The notes below the pieces were generated by a model, which was not told the DNA's origin, made no database searches, and saw only the letters and a list, made by a program, of their open reading frames with translations. This document shows positions 22,592 through 31,511 of a stretch of DNA of 34,331 nucleotides, one piece after another. The position numbers and the translations under genes were made by a program. The DNA is from Oscillospiraceae bacterium (lineage in GTDB: Bacteria; Bacillota; Clostridia; Oscillospirales; Ruminococcaceae). The stretch covers positions 1-34,331 of the forward strand of contig JAGAJF010000137.1 of the NCBI GenBank assembly GCA_017829005.1, given 5' to 3'. How positions within the stretch are numbered: position 1 is the first letter of the stretch; each line of letters opens with the position of its first letter.

Positions 22592-23068
22592 ATGAGGCAG
22601 GAAGAGCAGTACAAGGAATACGCCGACAGGGTGTACAAATATCTTATGAGCCTCAGCGGAGGAAACGACAGCCTTTCCGAGGAGCTTACCCAGGAGACCT
22701 TTTTCCGAGCCATAACCCACGCCGAAAGCTTTGACGGGCGGGTGAAGATGACCACCTGGCTCTGCGCCATTGCGAAAAATCTCTACATATCCCATCTGCG
22801 CAGGGAAAAGCGGCGGGAGGACTGCGAGATAGACGATATCCCGATGGATACCGACATTTCGGGAAGAATGGAGCAGAGGGATATATACAAGGCTGTTCAC
22901 CGTCTCCCCGAGCCATATCGTGAGATAGTGCTTCTGAAAATACACACGGATATGAGCTTTTTGGAGATAGGCGAGATATTCGGAAAATCCGAGACCTGGG
23001 CGAGAGTGACCTTCTTTCGAGGGAAAGAACGGCTTAGAGAAATTCTGAAAGGAGAGGATATTTTATGA
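22592..23068 (+). CDS. ECF-type sigma-70 family sigma factor
   Basis: A 158-residue extracytoplasmic-function sigma factor. Region 2 spans about residues 5-75 (YADRVYKYLMSLSGGN, LTQETFFRAI, DGRVKMTTWLCAIAKNLY); region 4 spans about 105-155 (LPEPYREIVLLKIHTDMSFLEIGEIFGKSETWARVTFFRGKERL). ATG 22592 follows AAAGGAGG; an in-frame ATG at 22568 lies upstream of that site. The stop overlaps the anti-sigma start (ATGA). Confidence 0.92.
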   Translation: MRQEEQYKEYADRVYKYLMSLSGGNDSLSEELTQETFFRAITHAESFDGRVKMTTWLCAIAKNLYISHLRREKRREDCEIDDIPMDTDISGRMEQRDIYKAVHRLPEPYREIVLLKIHTDMSFLEIGEIFGKSETWARVTFFRGKERLREILKGEDIL

Positions 23069-24330
23069 AAACGGACTGCGATATCATCAGAGACCTGCTC
23101 CCTCTTTATTCGGACAAGGTATGTTCGGAAAGCAGCAGGCGGCTTGTGGAGGAGCATTGCGCCAAATGTGAAGAATGTGCCGAACAGCTTACTGCAATGT
23201 CCGCAGAGCTTCCTCGGGAGGAAAAGGCAGGAGGGGCGAAAAATCCGCTGAAAAAAACAAGAAGGCATTATCTGAAGCTGGCATTTTTAACGGCAGCAGT
23301 GGCGGTGCCGATGGCTGTGGTCATATGCATTTTGTGTGCCATATCCATAAATGAAACTAATCACAGCGGACAGATAAGCTGGTCGGCAATTGCTGCGGAG
23401 CGTGAAATGACTGATTTCGGAAACTTGCTAAAAAAGGGCAATTACCGCAAGGCTCTTTCAATGGTGGGCTTCAAGGGGCTGGACGATGTAAACAGAAAAA
23501 ACGAGGGCGAGCGGCTTGATGCCTATACAAAAATATTCGGAGATTTCTTTTCACAGTATCCCATATCGGATATTGACTGCGAAGCACATTATTACTGCAC
23601 GATAATGAGGGGCGAGCTTGATCTTTACCTTGACCAAAAATATACCTATGATATACCTCTGAAAGTGTACATATGCTTTGAGATGGACGAGGAGGGTGAC
23701 TGCTATATTACTAAGGCAATTGTGAATAGCGATGATACTGGCGATAAATACCAAAGCAGTGAAGACGAATGGATGGAGATCGATGATAAATTTTCAGTTC
23801 CCGCTTACCCCGGAAATTTAGCTCTTGAAAGAATAGAAGGCGCTCTCAAAGGAAACGGTTTCATCGGTTCGGATAATACTCTGCAGATATTTACTTCTGA
23901 GTTCAACAAAAGGAATAACGAGGTTTATAGGATTTATGACAAATATATCGCCGAGGGCGACTGGGAGAACACCGAAACGGAAGAATGCAAAGCCGAGCTT
24001 GCACCTATGGTCGAAGCCCGAGATGAATATCTTGCGAATTACAGCGCAGAGGTAAAGAGGCTTTTCACCGATGCATACACCCTTATATCGGTCGAGGGAG
24101 AAGAGCCTTATTACTCCGACGAGGTCTATCTTGATAATTCGGTTTATGCTTATGGCAAAGGCTGCTTTAAGCAAAGATTTACTCTGAATATGGAGACAAA
24201 GGAGGGGGAGAGCTTCTTCGTAAAATTCACCTCCAAGGTGCAGTATTTTGCGGATATCCCCGAGGACATAGAATTTTCTGACAACGCTCCCGAAGGGTTC
24301 AGAGAGGGATTTAGTAAGCTATTCTGCTGA
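23065..24330 (+). CDS. zinc-finger anti-sigma factor with large extracytoplasmic domain
   Basis: Presumed antagonist of the preceding sigma factor. The 421-residue product begins with a ZAS/zf-HC2 domain (H31, C35, C38 in HxxxCxxC), then one membrane span (about residues 68-92), then a long outer domain with many aromatic and acidic residues. No known sensor domain is recognised in the outer part. It is translationally coupled to the sigma gene by ATGA, the usual arrangement for cognate pairs, and followed by a terminator. The signal it senses cannot be read from the sequence. Confidence 0.85.
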   Translation: MKTDCDIIRDLLPLYSDKVCSESSRRLVEEHCAKCEECAEQLTAMSAELPREEKAGGAKNPLKKTRRHYLKLAFLTAAVAVPMAVVICILCAISINETNHSGQISWSAIAAEREMTDFGNLLKKGNYRKALSMVGFKGLDDVNRKNEGERLDAYTKIFGDFFSQYPISDIDCEAHYYCTIMRGELDLYLDQKYTYDIPLKVYICFEMDEEGDCYITKAIVNSDDTGDKYQSSEDEWMEIDDKFSVPAYPGNLALERIEGALKGNGFIGSDNTLQIFTSEFNKRNNEVYRIYDKYIAEGDWENTETEECKAELAPMVEARDEYLANYSAEVKRLFTDAYTLISVEGEEPYYSDEVYLDNSVYAYGKGCFKQRFTLNMETKEGESFFVKFTSKVQYFADIPEDIEFSDNAPEGFREGFSKLFC

Positions 24331-24339
24331 ATAATATCA

Positions 24340-24379
24340 TGAAAAAGTGCGGTTTTCTCAGAAAAATCGCACTTTTTCA
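24340..24379 (+). terminator. intrinsic terminator of the sigma/anti-sigma operon
   Basis: A 12-bp stem (24340-24351 with 24368-24379), extended by further pairs toward the loop, with A/T-rich flanks. It resembles a bidirectional terminator. Confidence 0.75.
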
Positions 24380-24407
24380 AAAAAAATAATTTTTTTTGAA
24401 AAAACAC

Positions 24408-24436
24408 TTGACAAACGCAAAAAGATTTGATATAAT
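24408..24436 (+). promoter_or_regulatory. consensus promoter of tRNA-Ser
   Basis: TTGACA (24408-24413), 17 bases, TATAAT (24431-24436): both hexamers perfect, ending 33 bases before the tRNA. Confidence 0.9.
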
Positions 24437-24469
24437 ATAATAGTCGTCAGGACAGACTACTGAAAATAT

Positions 24470-24562
24470 GGAGAAGTCGCCTAGCCCGGTTTATGGCGCA
24501 CGACTGGAACTCGTGTATGCGTTAATAGCGCATCGAGGGTTCGAATCCCTCCTTCTCCGCCA
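24470..24562 (+). tRNA. tRNA-Ser(GGA)
   Basis: Acceptor stem GGAGAAG (24470-24476) pairs with CTTCTCC (24552-24558), with encoded CCA at 24560-24562. The anticodon stem CACGA/TCGTG encloses GGA at 24506-24508, which reads UCC and UCU. The long variable arm ATGCG/CGCAT is the class II feature expected for serine. T-arm GGTTCGAATCC is normal. It has its own promoter and terminator. Confidence 0.96.
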
Positions 24563-24568
24563 AGAAAG

Positions 24569-24601
24569 ACCACGTAAGCTTAAAGTTTGCGTGGTTTTTT
24601 T
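24569..24601 (+). terminator. intrinsic terminator of tRNA-Ser
   Basis: An 11-bp stem with two G-U pairs (24569-24579 with 24585-24595), then seven T. Confidence 0.85.
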
Positions 24602-24649
24602 ATGTCCGCATTTTTTCGCATATTAAATTTTCTTTGTTACAATGACCGT

Positions 24650-24695
24650 AAAAAGCGGTGGGATATTGCAAGCTTTTTGAGCAATATCCCACCGC
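24650..24695 (-). terminator. intrinsic terminator of the xylanase/binding-protein unit
   Basis: A perfect 15-bp stem (24655-24669 with 24681-24695). Read on the minus strand it is followed by five T. It lies 40 bases beyond the binding-protein stop codon. Confidence 0.9.
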
Positions 24696-24735
24696 ATTAT
24701 ATTATGTATGTCCTAACATCATTATTAGTTTTGAA

Positions 24736-26193
24736 TTACTGAGCCTGAGCCGCATTAAGCTCGTCAACAACCTCTGCAACGAGAACATCAAGGGCACCGG
24801 AAAGCTCTTCTCTTGTGGTAGCCCACTCAACGCCATGGAGAGCAGCGTTAAGACCAACGCTCTTATTTGCGTTTGAAGTGGTAAGGCTTTCGATATCGCT
24901 GGACATACCGCCTGCAATATCAACAACAGGGTACTGACGAGCAAGGTCGTTTATCTCATAGCGATGAGCAATTACGTCCTCGGGCCACTTGTAGTCCTCA
25001 CGGCACTGCTTGTCATATACTTCCTTTGCACCCTCATCAAGCGCAGCAGCAAGACCGCACTCTGCGTAAAGAGCAACACCGAGAGGATTTTGCGCGCCTC
25101 TTGTAAGGCAGAAGCCGTCAAGCACAGCGTCCTGCCAGGGGTGCTCAGCGTCGGCAGCATTGGGAACGGGTGCCATACCCAGATTTTCGGGAGGAATCTT
25201 TGTGGACCAGGACTCGGGAGGATTCATAACAGCCCAGGAACCTGTAATGAAGAACAGCTCTCTGCCTTCAGCCATGAACTGAGGCTGCTCAGCCCAGTCA
25301 TAAAGGGACTTATCCATAACAAGACCCTTGTTGTAAAGATCGAGCATATTGTTCATAGCCTTTTCGATCTTCACGCTCTGCATATTAACAACTATCTCGC
25401 CGTCCTTAGCTTCAATGAAAGCTTCTCCGCCGGAACGATAGAGAGCAAGCTCAGACCACCAGCCGTCAAGACCGCAGTTGTTGTCGGGGTCTGCTTCAAT
25501 AAATGTCTGGAGCATATCCGAGAAGGTATCCCAGTTCCATTCGCCTGCTTCATAAAGCTCCCAGGGATCATCAAAGCCGTATTCTTCAATAGTCTGCTTG
25601 TTGTAAAGAACAACATTGTTTGCGGAAACGCCTGTAACAAATGCATAATGCTTGCCATTGAAGTTGTACTTGTCCATAGCCACCGCAACATCGGACCAGA
25701 GGTCGCTGTTTAAGTCGATATAATCATCAACAGGCTGGAACATACCGTTGATAACGCCCTTGGGAAGGCACTCTTCATCACGGGGGAAAAAGTCAACGCC
25801 TGTGCCGCCGAGTACGTGTGTGCTAAGGTCTGAGTAACGTGTTTCCCATGTAGTGGGAACCCATTCAATGCGGCAGCCATATTTGTCCTGGAACATACTG
25901 AGCTGTACGGGGAGAGACTCGCCCTCAACGGGGTTGATATCCCAGTGGCTGAGGAACTTAATGGTCTTGTTTTCCAGAGTTTCGTCACGGAGCAGAGAAG
26001 CAGCGCCGCTAATAGCCTCCACGTCCTCGCTTGCCATAGTTACGGTAGTAGTCTCGCCTGTGGTAGTAGCCGCTGTAGTAGATGCAGCAGAAGTTTCTCC
26101 GCCTTCTGTTGAATTTCCGCCGCCGCAGGCTGTAAGTCCAAGAGCGAATGTAAGAGCGGATATTCCTGCTACTGTTCTTTTAAAGTTTTTCAT
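24736..26193 (-). CDS. extracellular sugar-binding lipoprotein of an ABC transporter (family 1)
   Basis: A 485-residue solute-binding protein with a lipobox (LTAC, Cys23) after a signal peptide and a Thr/Ser-rich tether. The mature part carries the family 1 pattern: KTIKFLSHWD, FQDKYGCRIEWVPTTWETRYSDLSTHVLGGTGVDFFP and FITGSWAVMNPPE. Such proteins bind oligosaccharides at the cell surface. Adjacency (44 bases) to a lipoprotein xylanase suggests xylo-oligosaccharides. No permease or ATPase gene accompanies it here. GGAGG precedes the ATG. Confidence 0.88.
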   Translation of the reverse strand: MKNFKRTVAGISALTFALGLTACGGGNSTEGGETSAASTTAATTTGETTTVTMASEDVEAISGAASLLRDETLENKTIKFLSHWDINPVEGESLPVQLSMFQDKYGCRIEWVPTTWETRYSDLSTHVLGGTGVDFFPRDEECLPKGVINGMFQPVDDYIDLNSDLWSDVAVAMDKYNFNGKHYAFVTGVSANNVVLYNKQTIEEYGFDDPWELYEAGEWNWDTFSDMLQTFIEADPDNNCGLDGWWSELALYRSGGEAFIEAKDGEIVVNMQSVKIEKAMNNMLDLYNKGLVMDKSLYDWAEQPQFMAEGRELFFITGSWAVMNPPESWSTKIPPENLGMAPVPNAADAEHPWQDAVLDGFCLTRGAQNPLGVALYAECGLAAALDEGAKEVYDKQCREDYKWPEDVIAHRYEINDLARQYPVVDIAGGMSSDIESLTTSNANKSVGLNAALHGVEWATTREELSGALDVLVAEVVDELNAAQAQ

Positions 26194-26237
26194 AAAAATA
26201 CCTCCATTTGATTTTTTTGATTTATTGCTTACTATTG

Positions 26238-27890
26238 TTATTCCTGATTGTTAACTGCCTCGATCATACCGTCAAAAGCAGGCTTTCTGCTGAGATCGTC
26301 ATTGAAGATAAGCGGATAATCCGATGACAGCCACGAATCCGTATCACTTATTCCCCAAAGAGTAACGCTTGTGATGGGAACTCCGTTTTTGCGGAGCTTA
26401 AGTATCTCTGACATGAACTCTTTATAATAATCGCCCTGTTCCTGCTGCCAGTTGTCACTCTTGCCTCTGCAAACATCAAGCTCGGTCACGTTTATCTCAA
26501 GTCCCAGCTCGTCGTAATATTTCTGCAAAGCTGTCATATACTGTGATATGCTTATATCCACGTTTATATGTGACTGCATTCCCATGCCGTCAATGTTTCC
26601 TGCCTCAACAACAGGACGAAGAAATGTGATAATGTCGTTCTGCTTTCGTGTCTGGTAGGAATTGTAATCATTGTAGAAAAGCTTGGTACCTTCGGGTGCA
26701 TATTTTCTTGCAAACATAAATGCCTGCTCAATGTAATCTTCACCAACAGTCTGATACCAGAGGCTTTTTCTCATTCCGCCGCCGTCATCGGCAGCCTCGT
26801 TAACAACGTCCCAGGCTCTTACAAGTCCGGGATAATTTTCCTCGGTCCATTCCATAACATTTTTTATGTAATTTTCCATTCGTGCAAGCATTGTCTCACG
26901 GTCAGCAAGCTCTCCGCCGATGTCGTAATTCTTATAGAAAAGCCAATCGGGAGTCTGATTGTGCCAAAGAAGGGTGTGACCTCTTACCGTAAGTCCGTTG
27001 TCCCTTGCGAAATCAAGCTCGGTCTTAACAGCGTCAAACTTAACGGCGGGAGAATACATATACTTGTCAATATCACGGACAGTTTTGTTATGGTCCAGTA
27101 TTGAATCGGGCTTGAAGCTGTTTCCCATGGTCATACTGTTGTACTGAGCCTTTATAAGCTTTGCATACGGCTCCTTATCCAGAAGATTTGGCGAGGTAGC
27201 GGTACCTATTCTGAAATAATCCTTGTACTCTTCCTTGAGAGACGGATAATCGGAGGTGTCAACAAACTCTGTTGCCACAGCCTCGGGATAATAGGTATAA
27301 TCTCCGCAGACCTTTACCGAAAAATCGTCGATATAAATATCCTCAAGCCTGTCGCTTTCCACATAAACGATAATATTTTCCGCATTCTTGGGAACGACAT
27401 ATTTGCCGCTTGCTTTTGAATATGAGCTTTCCGTTGTGTTTACGGAAGCGATGGTGTTATAGGACGTATTATCGTTAACAGTATACTGAATTGATATCCT
27501 GACGCTTGGATTTGAGCTTCTGAATGAACCCTCGGCTTCAAGCTCGTTGCCTCTGAATTTATCGGCATTGTACTGAACGCCGTCCCAGGAGTTGTTTCTG
27601 TTGAATATTCTCAGTGCGCCCTTGTCGGAGGCGGCTTCATCTTCGGAATATCTTAGGATAACAGTACCTCTTTTTTCGGCAAGGAAATTTTCATCAGAAA
27701 AGCTTTCGCAGATAACAGGAGGCTCAGTATTTTCCACAGCAGTTTCGGACAATATGCTCAGTACCTCTTCGGTCATACTTTCCTCGGAAGCACTCTCCGT
27801 GACAGACTGCTGCTCAGGAGAACCCGTGCTGCCGCAGGCTGATAAAAAGAGGATACAAGCTGCTGCTGCGCCAATTTTTTTGATATTCAT
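26238..27890 (-). CDS. lipoprotein GH10 endo-1,4-beta-xylanase with N-terminal CBM22-like domain
   Basis: A 550-residue surface xylanase. A signal peptide with lipobox LSAC (Cys19) precedes a Ser/Thr/Glu-rich tether. Residues about 60-205 resemble a CBM22 module (GALRIFNRNNSWDGVQYNADKF, SVRISIQYTV, IYIDDFSV). The GH10 catalytic domain follows (about 215-548): FRIGTATS, VRGHTLLWHNQTPDWL, the acid/base Glu in WDVVNEA, MGMQSHINV, the nucleophile Glu in NVTELDV and the VTLWGISDTDSWL strand. It probably attacks xylan at the cell surface. It is the first gene of a unit with the binding protein and lies behind a promoter with operator-like repeats. Confidence 0.92.
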   Translation of the reverse strand: MNIKKIGAAAACILFLSACGSTGSPEQQSVTESASEESMTEEVLSILSETAVENTEPPVICESFSDENFLAEKRGTVILRYSEDEAASDKGALRIFNRNNSWDGVQYNADKFRGNELEAEGSFRSSNPSVRISIQYTVNDNTSYNTIASVNTTESSYSKASGKYVVPKNAENIIVYVESDRLEDIYIDDFSVKVCGDYTYYPEAVATEFVDTSDYPSLKEEYKDYFRIGTATSPNLLDKEPYAKLIKAQYNSMTMGNSFKPDSILDHNKTVRDIDKYMYSPAVKFDAVKTELDFARDNGLTVRGHTLLWHNQTPDWLFYKNYDIGGELADRETMLARMENYIKNVMEWTEENYPGLVRAWDVVNEAADDGGGMRKSLWYQTVGEDYIEQAFMFARKYAPEGTKLFYNDYNSYQTRKQNDIITFLRPVVEAGNIDGMGMQSHINVDISISQYMTALQKYYDELGLEINVTELDVCRGKSDNWQQEQGDYYKEFMSEILKLRKNGVPITSVTLWGISDTDSWLSSDYPLIFNDDLSRKPAFDGMIEAVNNQE

Positions 27891-27948
27891 GGCATCATCT
27901 CCATTTTAACTGCATTATATCTTGCTGTTTGATTTTGTTCTTTTCTGT

Positions 27949-27978
27949 ATTATAACATACGCCCAATAGGTAAAGCAA
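27949..27978 (-). promoter_or_regulatory. probable promoter of the lipoprotein xylanase unit
   Basis: On the minus strand TTGCTT (27973-27978), 18 bases, TATAAT (27949-27954). A second TATAAT lies nearer the gene (27914-27919) without a clear -35. Confidence 0.55.
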
Positions 27979-28011
27979 TACAATTATTGCTTTTGTGTTG
28001 ACCAATAATTG
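27975..28011. promoter_or_regulatory. operator-like inverted repeats over the -35 of the xylanase promoter
   Basis: GCAATACAATTATTGC (27975-27990) has six-base perfect arms and overlaps the -35. CAATTATTG (27981-27989) and its complement CAATAATTG (28003-28011) form a second, 13-base-spaced inverted repeat. Repeats are seen directly; a xylan-responsive regulator is inferred. Confidence 0.45.
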
Positions 28012-28223
28012 TGCATTATGCCTTTTGCATATCCTGGCTGAACAGGAAAACCATTTATATTAAAGGTTTAATATCGCAAAATGTGTAAAGCAAAGCGCAA
28101 TATTCGGCAGGAAAAGAGGAAAAAAATAATATATAATTAAACCAACGATTATTCTTGCAATACATAATCAGGTAATATCCATAATTTTTTTATCGAAAGG
28201 AGTCAAAATTAAATTCATATCAA
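28012..28223. other. AT-rich gap with no recognised gene
   Basis: This part of the 408-base gap has no convincing ORF. A strong AAAGGAG (28196-28202) on the plus strand is not followed by an ATG, GTG or TTG at normal spacing; only an ATT-led frame of 18 residues (28208-28264) follows it. It may be a relic of a lost gene. Confidence 0.4.
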
Positions 28224-28284
28224 AAAAAGAACTGCTGAACTGTTCCCGCGCTTACAGGGCGTGAGACATTCAGCGGTTCTTTTT
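28224..28284 (-). terminator. long-hairpin terminator after the alpha-glucuronidase gene
   Basis: A 16-bp stem (28224-28239 with 28269-28284, one G-U pair) with an internal GC-rich loop that can pair further. T-rich at the end on either strand. It separates the two xylan transcription units. Confidence 0.75.
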
Positions 28285-28298
28285 ATTATCAAAAATTG

Positions 28299-30266
28299 TT
28301 ATTTATAAATTTTTCTTCCTCTAATATCGTCAATTCCCGATTTTCTGTAGTAATATGTGTTTATCACATCACGCCACTGCCTGCTGTTTAATACCTGTTT
28401 TTCAAGGCGCACTTCGGCTTCACGGTAAATATCCTCGGGCAGCTTGTCTTTAAGGGAACGCCATCTCATAAGAAGCTCTTCCGCTCTCTCCGCCCCTTCA
28501 AAATGGCTGTCGTAAATATGCTGTATCAGAGTCTTTCCGCTTTTGAGCATATAGGTGTAGGGCAGATGATGGAAAAACAGAAGCAGCTCCTCGGGACAGG
28601 CAGAAGCATTTTCATACATCTCCTCGTTATGGGGAGCGTACTGTGCTGTATATCCCGTTCCTGTCGTCTTTGTTCTGTCAACACCCATACCGTCTCTGTC
28701 GGAATAATGATAAGTTCCCCAGGGTGAATACTCATAACCGTCAACGTCCACCCCGTAATGATAATGAGGCGTAACCATCCAGCCCACACCCAAAGGAGAA
28801 GTGTAGCTTTCGTAAATTTCCCGTGATGACAAAAGCATACGGCATATGATATCAGCCGTTTCATTATGGGAAGTCACCGCCGCCCTTACCCATTCTTCCG
28901 CTATCTGCTCAGCCGAAAGCCCGGGGTCAAAAATCAGCCTGCCGTAGCCGTAAAGATTAGCTCCCGCAAGAGGATCACCCGTCCAGCAAAGGTCATTTCC
29001 AACATTTGAAACTCCCGCCGCCCCCAGAATATTTCTTTTAACAAAGGAGCCTTCACCACCGTGATACGTGTCAAAGTCCAGACATTCCTTCCACATAGGC
29101 ACAAGGTAGCAAAGATCTATCTGCTGTCCCGTGTATTCCTGAGTTATCTGAAGCTCGCACAGACAGTTTGTATGAGACATTGCCCCGAACAGCGGAGAAA
29201 CAGCTTCTCTTATCTGAAAATCCATAGGACCGTTTTTTATCTGCAGATATACGTTGTCCCCGAATTTTCCGTCCAAGGGCTTAAAATTGTCATAAGCAGC
29301 CTTTGCCCTGTCGGTAGACCTGTCTCTCCAGTCAACGTGGCAGTTATAAACAAAGCACCGCCAGATGACCTTGCCGCCAAAGGGCATTAAAGCAGCCGCA
29401 AGCATATTTGCTCCCTCAGCGTGATCTCTGCCGTAGGTATGAGGACCGGGGCGGTTTTCCGAGTCGGCTTTGACAAGAAATCCTCCGAAATCGGGAATGT
29501 GCCTGTAAATGGTTTGTGCCATATTTTTCCACCAATTTATGACCCTTTCGTCCAGCGGGTCGGCAGTAGTCAGCCCGTCAATTTCCATAGGAGCGGCAAA
29601 GTTTATGCTGAGATACAGCTTTATGCCATAATCACCGAAAATATCCGCAATTTTTCCGATACGGGGAAGAAATTCCTCGGTAATAAAAAGGGTCTCGGTC
29701 TTATGCACATTAACATTATTTATGCATATGGCATTTATCCCCACAGAGGAAAGGAGCCGTGCATAATCCGTAAGCCTGTTCATATCCGAAACGGGACAGC
29801 CCTTCTCGTAAAATATAGAAGCACCCGAATAACCTCTTTCCACCGTACCGTCGGCATTGTCCCACTGATCTATCATTCTCAGGTGATAGCAGGGCTTTTC
29901 GGTAATGTTAAGGCTCTCGGGAGAATATCCCCCCGAAGCGAGGATAAGAAATCTGAAAACTCCGTAAAGAACGCCGTTTTCATCGCCCCCCTCAACAGTA
30001 ACGCTTTCGTCTGAAACGGAAATACTGTATCCGCCATCTCCGAAGCTTTCATTTACCCGAAGAATAAAGCACCCACCCGAAAAAGGCTCGGATATCCTTT
30101 CGGGGATATTTCCCGTAAGCCGTTCGTAAGCCGTCTCAAGCTCCTTTGCGGCAGAGCTTATCACCCTGCCGCAGGAGAGTACGCAAAGCCTTGAAAGATA
30201 CCTTTCCGCCCATTTCATGGAACTGTCCTTGCCGTAAGCAAGCCAGCAGTCATAAAGCCTATCCAT
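28299..30266 (-). CDS. alpha-glucuronidase, GH67
   Basis: Releases (4-O-methyl-)glucuronic acid from the non-reducing end of acidic xylo-oligosaccharides. The 655-residue product has no signal peptide, so it acts in the cytoplasm. Three-domain GH67 layout: an N-terminal beta domain ([26 protein letters not shown]), a TIM barrel beginning near [22 protein letters not shown], and a C-terminal helical domain. The catalytic acid is E270 in [10 protein letters not shown]; the two acids of the inverting base pair are D349 (NGPMDFQ) and E377 (ITQEY). GAAAGG precedes the ATG, six bases after the cytoplasmic xylanase gene. Confidence 0.94.
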   Translation of the reverse strand: MDRLYDCWLAYGKDSSMKWAERYLSRLCVLSCGRVISSAAKELETAYERLTGNIPERISEPFSGGCFILRVNESFGDGGYSISVSDESVTVEGGDENGVLYGVFRFLILASGGYSPESLNITEKPCYHLRMIDQWDNADGTVERGYSGASIFYEKGCPVSDMNRLTDYARLLSSVGINAICINNVNVHKTETLFITEEFLPRIGKIADIFGDYGIKLYLSINFAAPMEIDGLTTADPLDERVINWWKNMAQTIYRHIPDFGGFLVKADSENRPGPHTYGRDHAEGANMLAAALMPFGGKVIWRCFVYNCHVDWRDRSTDRAKAAYDNFKPLDGKFGDNVYLQIKNGPMDFQIREAVSPLFGAMSHTNCLCELQITQEYTGQQIDLCYLVPMWKECLDFDTYHGGEGSFVKRNILGAAGVSNVGNDLCWTGDPLAGANLYGYGRLIFDPGLSAEQIAEEWVRAAVTSHNETADIICRMLLSSREIYESYTSPLGVGWMVTPHYHYGVDVDGYEYSPWGTYHYSDRDGMGVDRTKTTGTGYTAQYAPHNEEMYENASACPEELLLFFHHLPYTYMLKSGKTLIQHIYDSHFEGAERAEELLMRWRSLKDKLPEDIYREAEVRLEKQVLNSRQWRDVINTYYYRKSGIDDIRGRKIYK

Positions 30267-30272
30267 AGCATT

Positions 30273-31499
30273 TTACCTTTCAGATATCTGTAATCCTTCT
30301 TCAAAGTCCTTGCCGTCATTTCTGACGATGTATTCTTTTCCGTCAACGGAAATGACGTATTCCCCCTTGAAGCCGTAAAGCTCAAAGCAGCCGTTATCAT
30401 CAGTCACAGCGGAATATTCCGTAGACCATTCCTTTTTGATAAGTCCCGAAAGCATATCATAAGCAGGCTTGGGAGAGCTGTCACGCCTAAGAATACCGCT
30501 TGGAGCATTGAGCCAGCCGCCGTCGGTAAAATCCCAGCCCGTAACCGCCTCCACAAGAGGGTGAGCAAATAAAATGCGGTACATTTCTTCAAGCACATTT
30601 TTCTGCTGCTCCTCATATTCGGGCAGCGACTCCCAGCTTTCGGGGTTAAAATCGTTCAGATCAACTATCTCGGGAGGCATAGGCTTTCCCGAAATAATTG
30701 TATTTTCCGTAAAATGGATAGGCAGCCCGAAGCGCTCAAAACGGTGAAGTACACTCTCAAGCTTTTCGGCGCCCCAGTATCCCTGATGCTGATGAGACTG
30801 AATGCCGATAGCGTCAATGGGAACTCCGGCGTCAAGACATTCTTCAATTACCCGTGCATAATTCTCGGAAGTGTTAAAATCGTTTATAAGCAGCACTGCA
30901 TTCGGGTCGGCTTCTTTTGCCGCCGCAAATACCGACTTGATAAGAGGGATCCTGCCAAAGTGCCTGCAAAGCCTTGTAACAGCATTGTCATACCTGTCAA
31001 AATCGGGCATAATGACCGTTTCATTGATAACGTCCCACAGCGTGACCTTACCCTTGAATGCACTTACCTCACGGGTAATTCGGTCAAGCTGTCTCTGCAT
31101 TATCTCCTCATCACTATACTTCAAAAGCCAGTCGGCGCAGACCGTATGCCAGCAAAGAGGATGACCCTTTACCTTTGCCCCGATCCTTGTGATACGGTCA
31201 ACGCATTTCATAAGCTTGTCCTGCATAAGAGTGCCTTCCGTAGGCTCATACTGACCCCAATAGAAGGGGAGAGTGCCGTAATTGAAAAGTGCCTCCCAAT
31301 ACTCCGCACGAGGAGCAAAACGAGCCTTCTCCTCCTCTGTTTTCGCATTAGTGTATGCCAGAACATCAAATGCGCCCCAGCCGAATAAAAAGCTGTGATT
31401 TTTGAGCTTAACGCTCACCTGCTTGCCCGAAGCAGGCTTACCGTCAGCTCCTGTGATAATGATTTTTTTCCCCGCCTTGCGGTGTTCATAGTTTTCCAT
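30273..31499 (-). CDS. cytoplasmic GH10 endo-xylanase with flanking beta-domains
   Basis: A 408-residue GH10 enzyme without signal peptide. It starts with a short beta segment (KKIIITGADGKPASGKQVSVKLKNH), continues with the GH10 barrel (VKGHPLCWHT, acid/base Glu in WDVINETV, IGIQSHQHQGYWG, nucleophile Glu in IHFTENTI, GWDFTDGGWL) and ends with another beta segment (NGCFELYGFKGEYVISVDGKEY). It probably shortens imported xylo-oligosaccharides. The ribosome binding site TAAGGAG overlaps the upstream stop codon. Encoded in the same unit as GH67 and the esterase, unlike the lipoprotein GH10. Confidence 0.9.
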   Translation of the reverse strand: MENYEHRKAGKKIIITGADGKPASGKQVSVKLKNHSFLFGWGAFDVLAYTNAKTEEEKARFAPRAEYWEALFNYGTLPFYWGQYEPTEGTLMQDKLMKCVDRITRIGAKVKGHPLCWHTVCADWLLKYSDEEIMQRQLDRITREVSAFKGKVTLWDVINETVIMPDFDRYDNAVTRLCRHFGRIPLIKSVFAAAKEADPNAVLLINDFNTSENYARVIEECLDAGVPIDAIGIQSHQHQGYWGAEKLESVLHRFERFGLPIHFTENTIISGKPMPPEIVDLNDFNPESWESLPEYEEQQKNVLEEMYRILFAHPLVEAVTGWDFTDGGWLNAPSGILRRDSSPKPAYDMLSGLIKKEWSTEYSAVTDDNGCFELYGFKGEYVISVDGKEYIVRNDGKDFEEGLQISER

Positions 31500-31511
31500 A
31501 TTAAAAACTCC

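Noticed and set aside
24964-25713. Plus-strand frame of 249 codons within the binding-protein gene
   Set aside because: Antisense shadow; the minus-strand lipoprotein has clear family features.
28208-28264. Short frame led by ATT after a strong AAAGGAG
   Set aside because: ATT starts are very rare, the frame is 18 residues, and it runs into the terminator hairpin. Recorded only as a possible gene relic.
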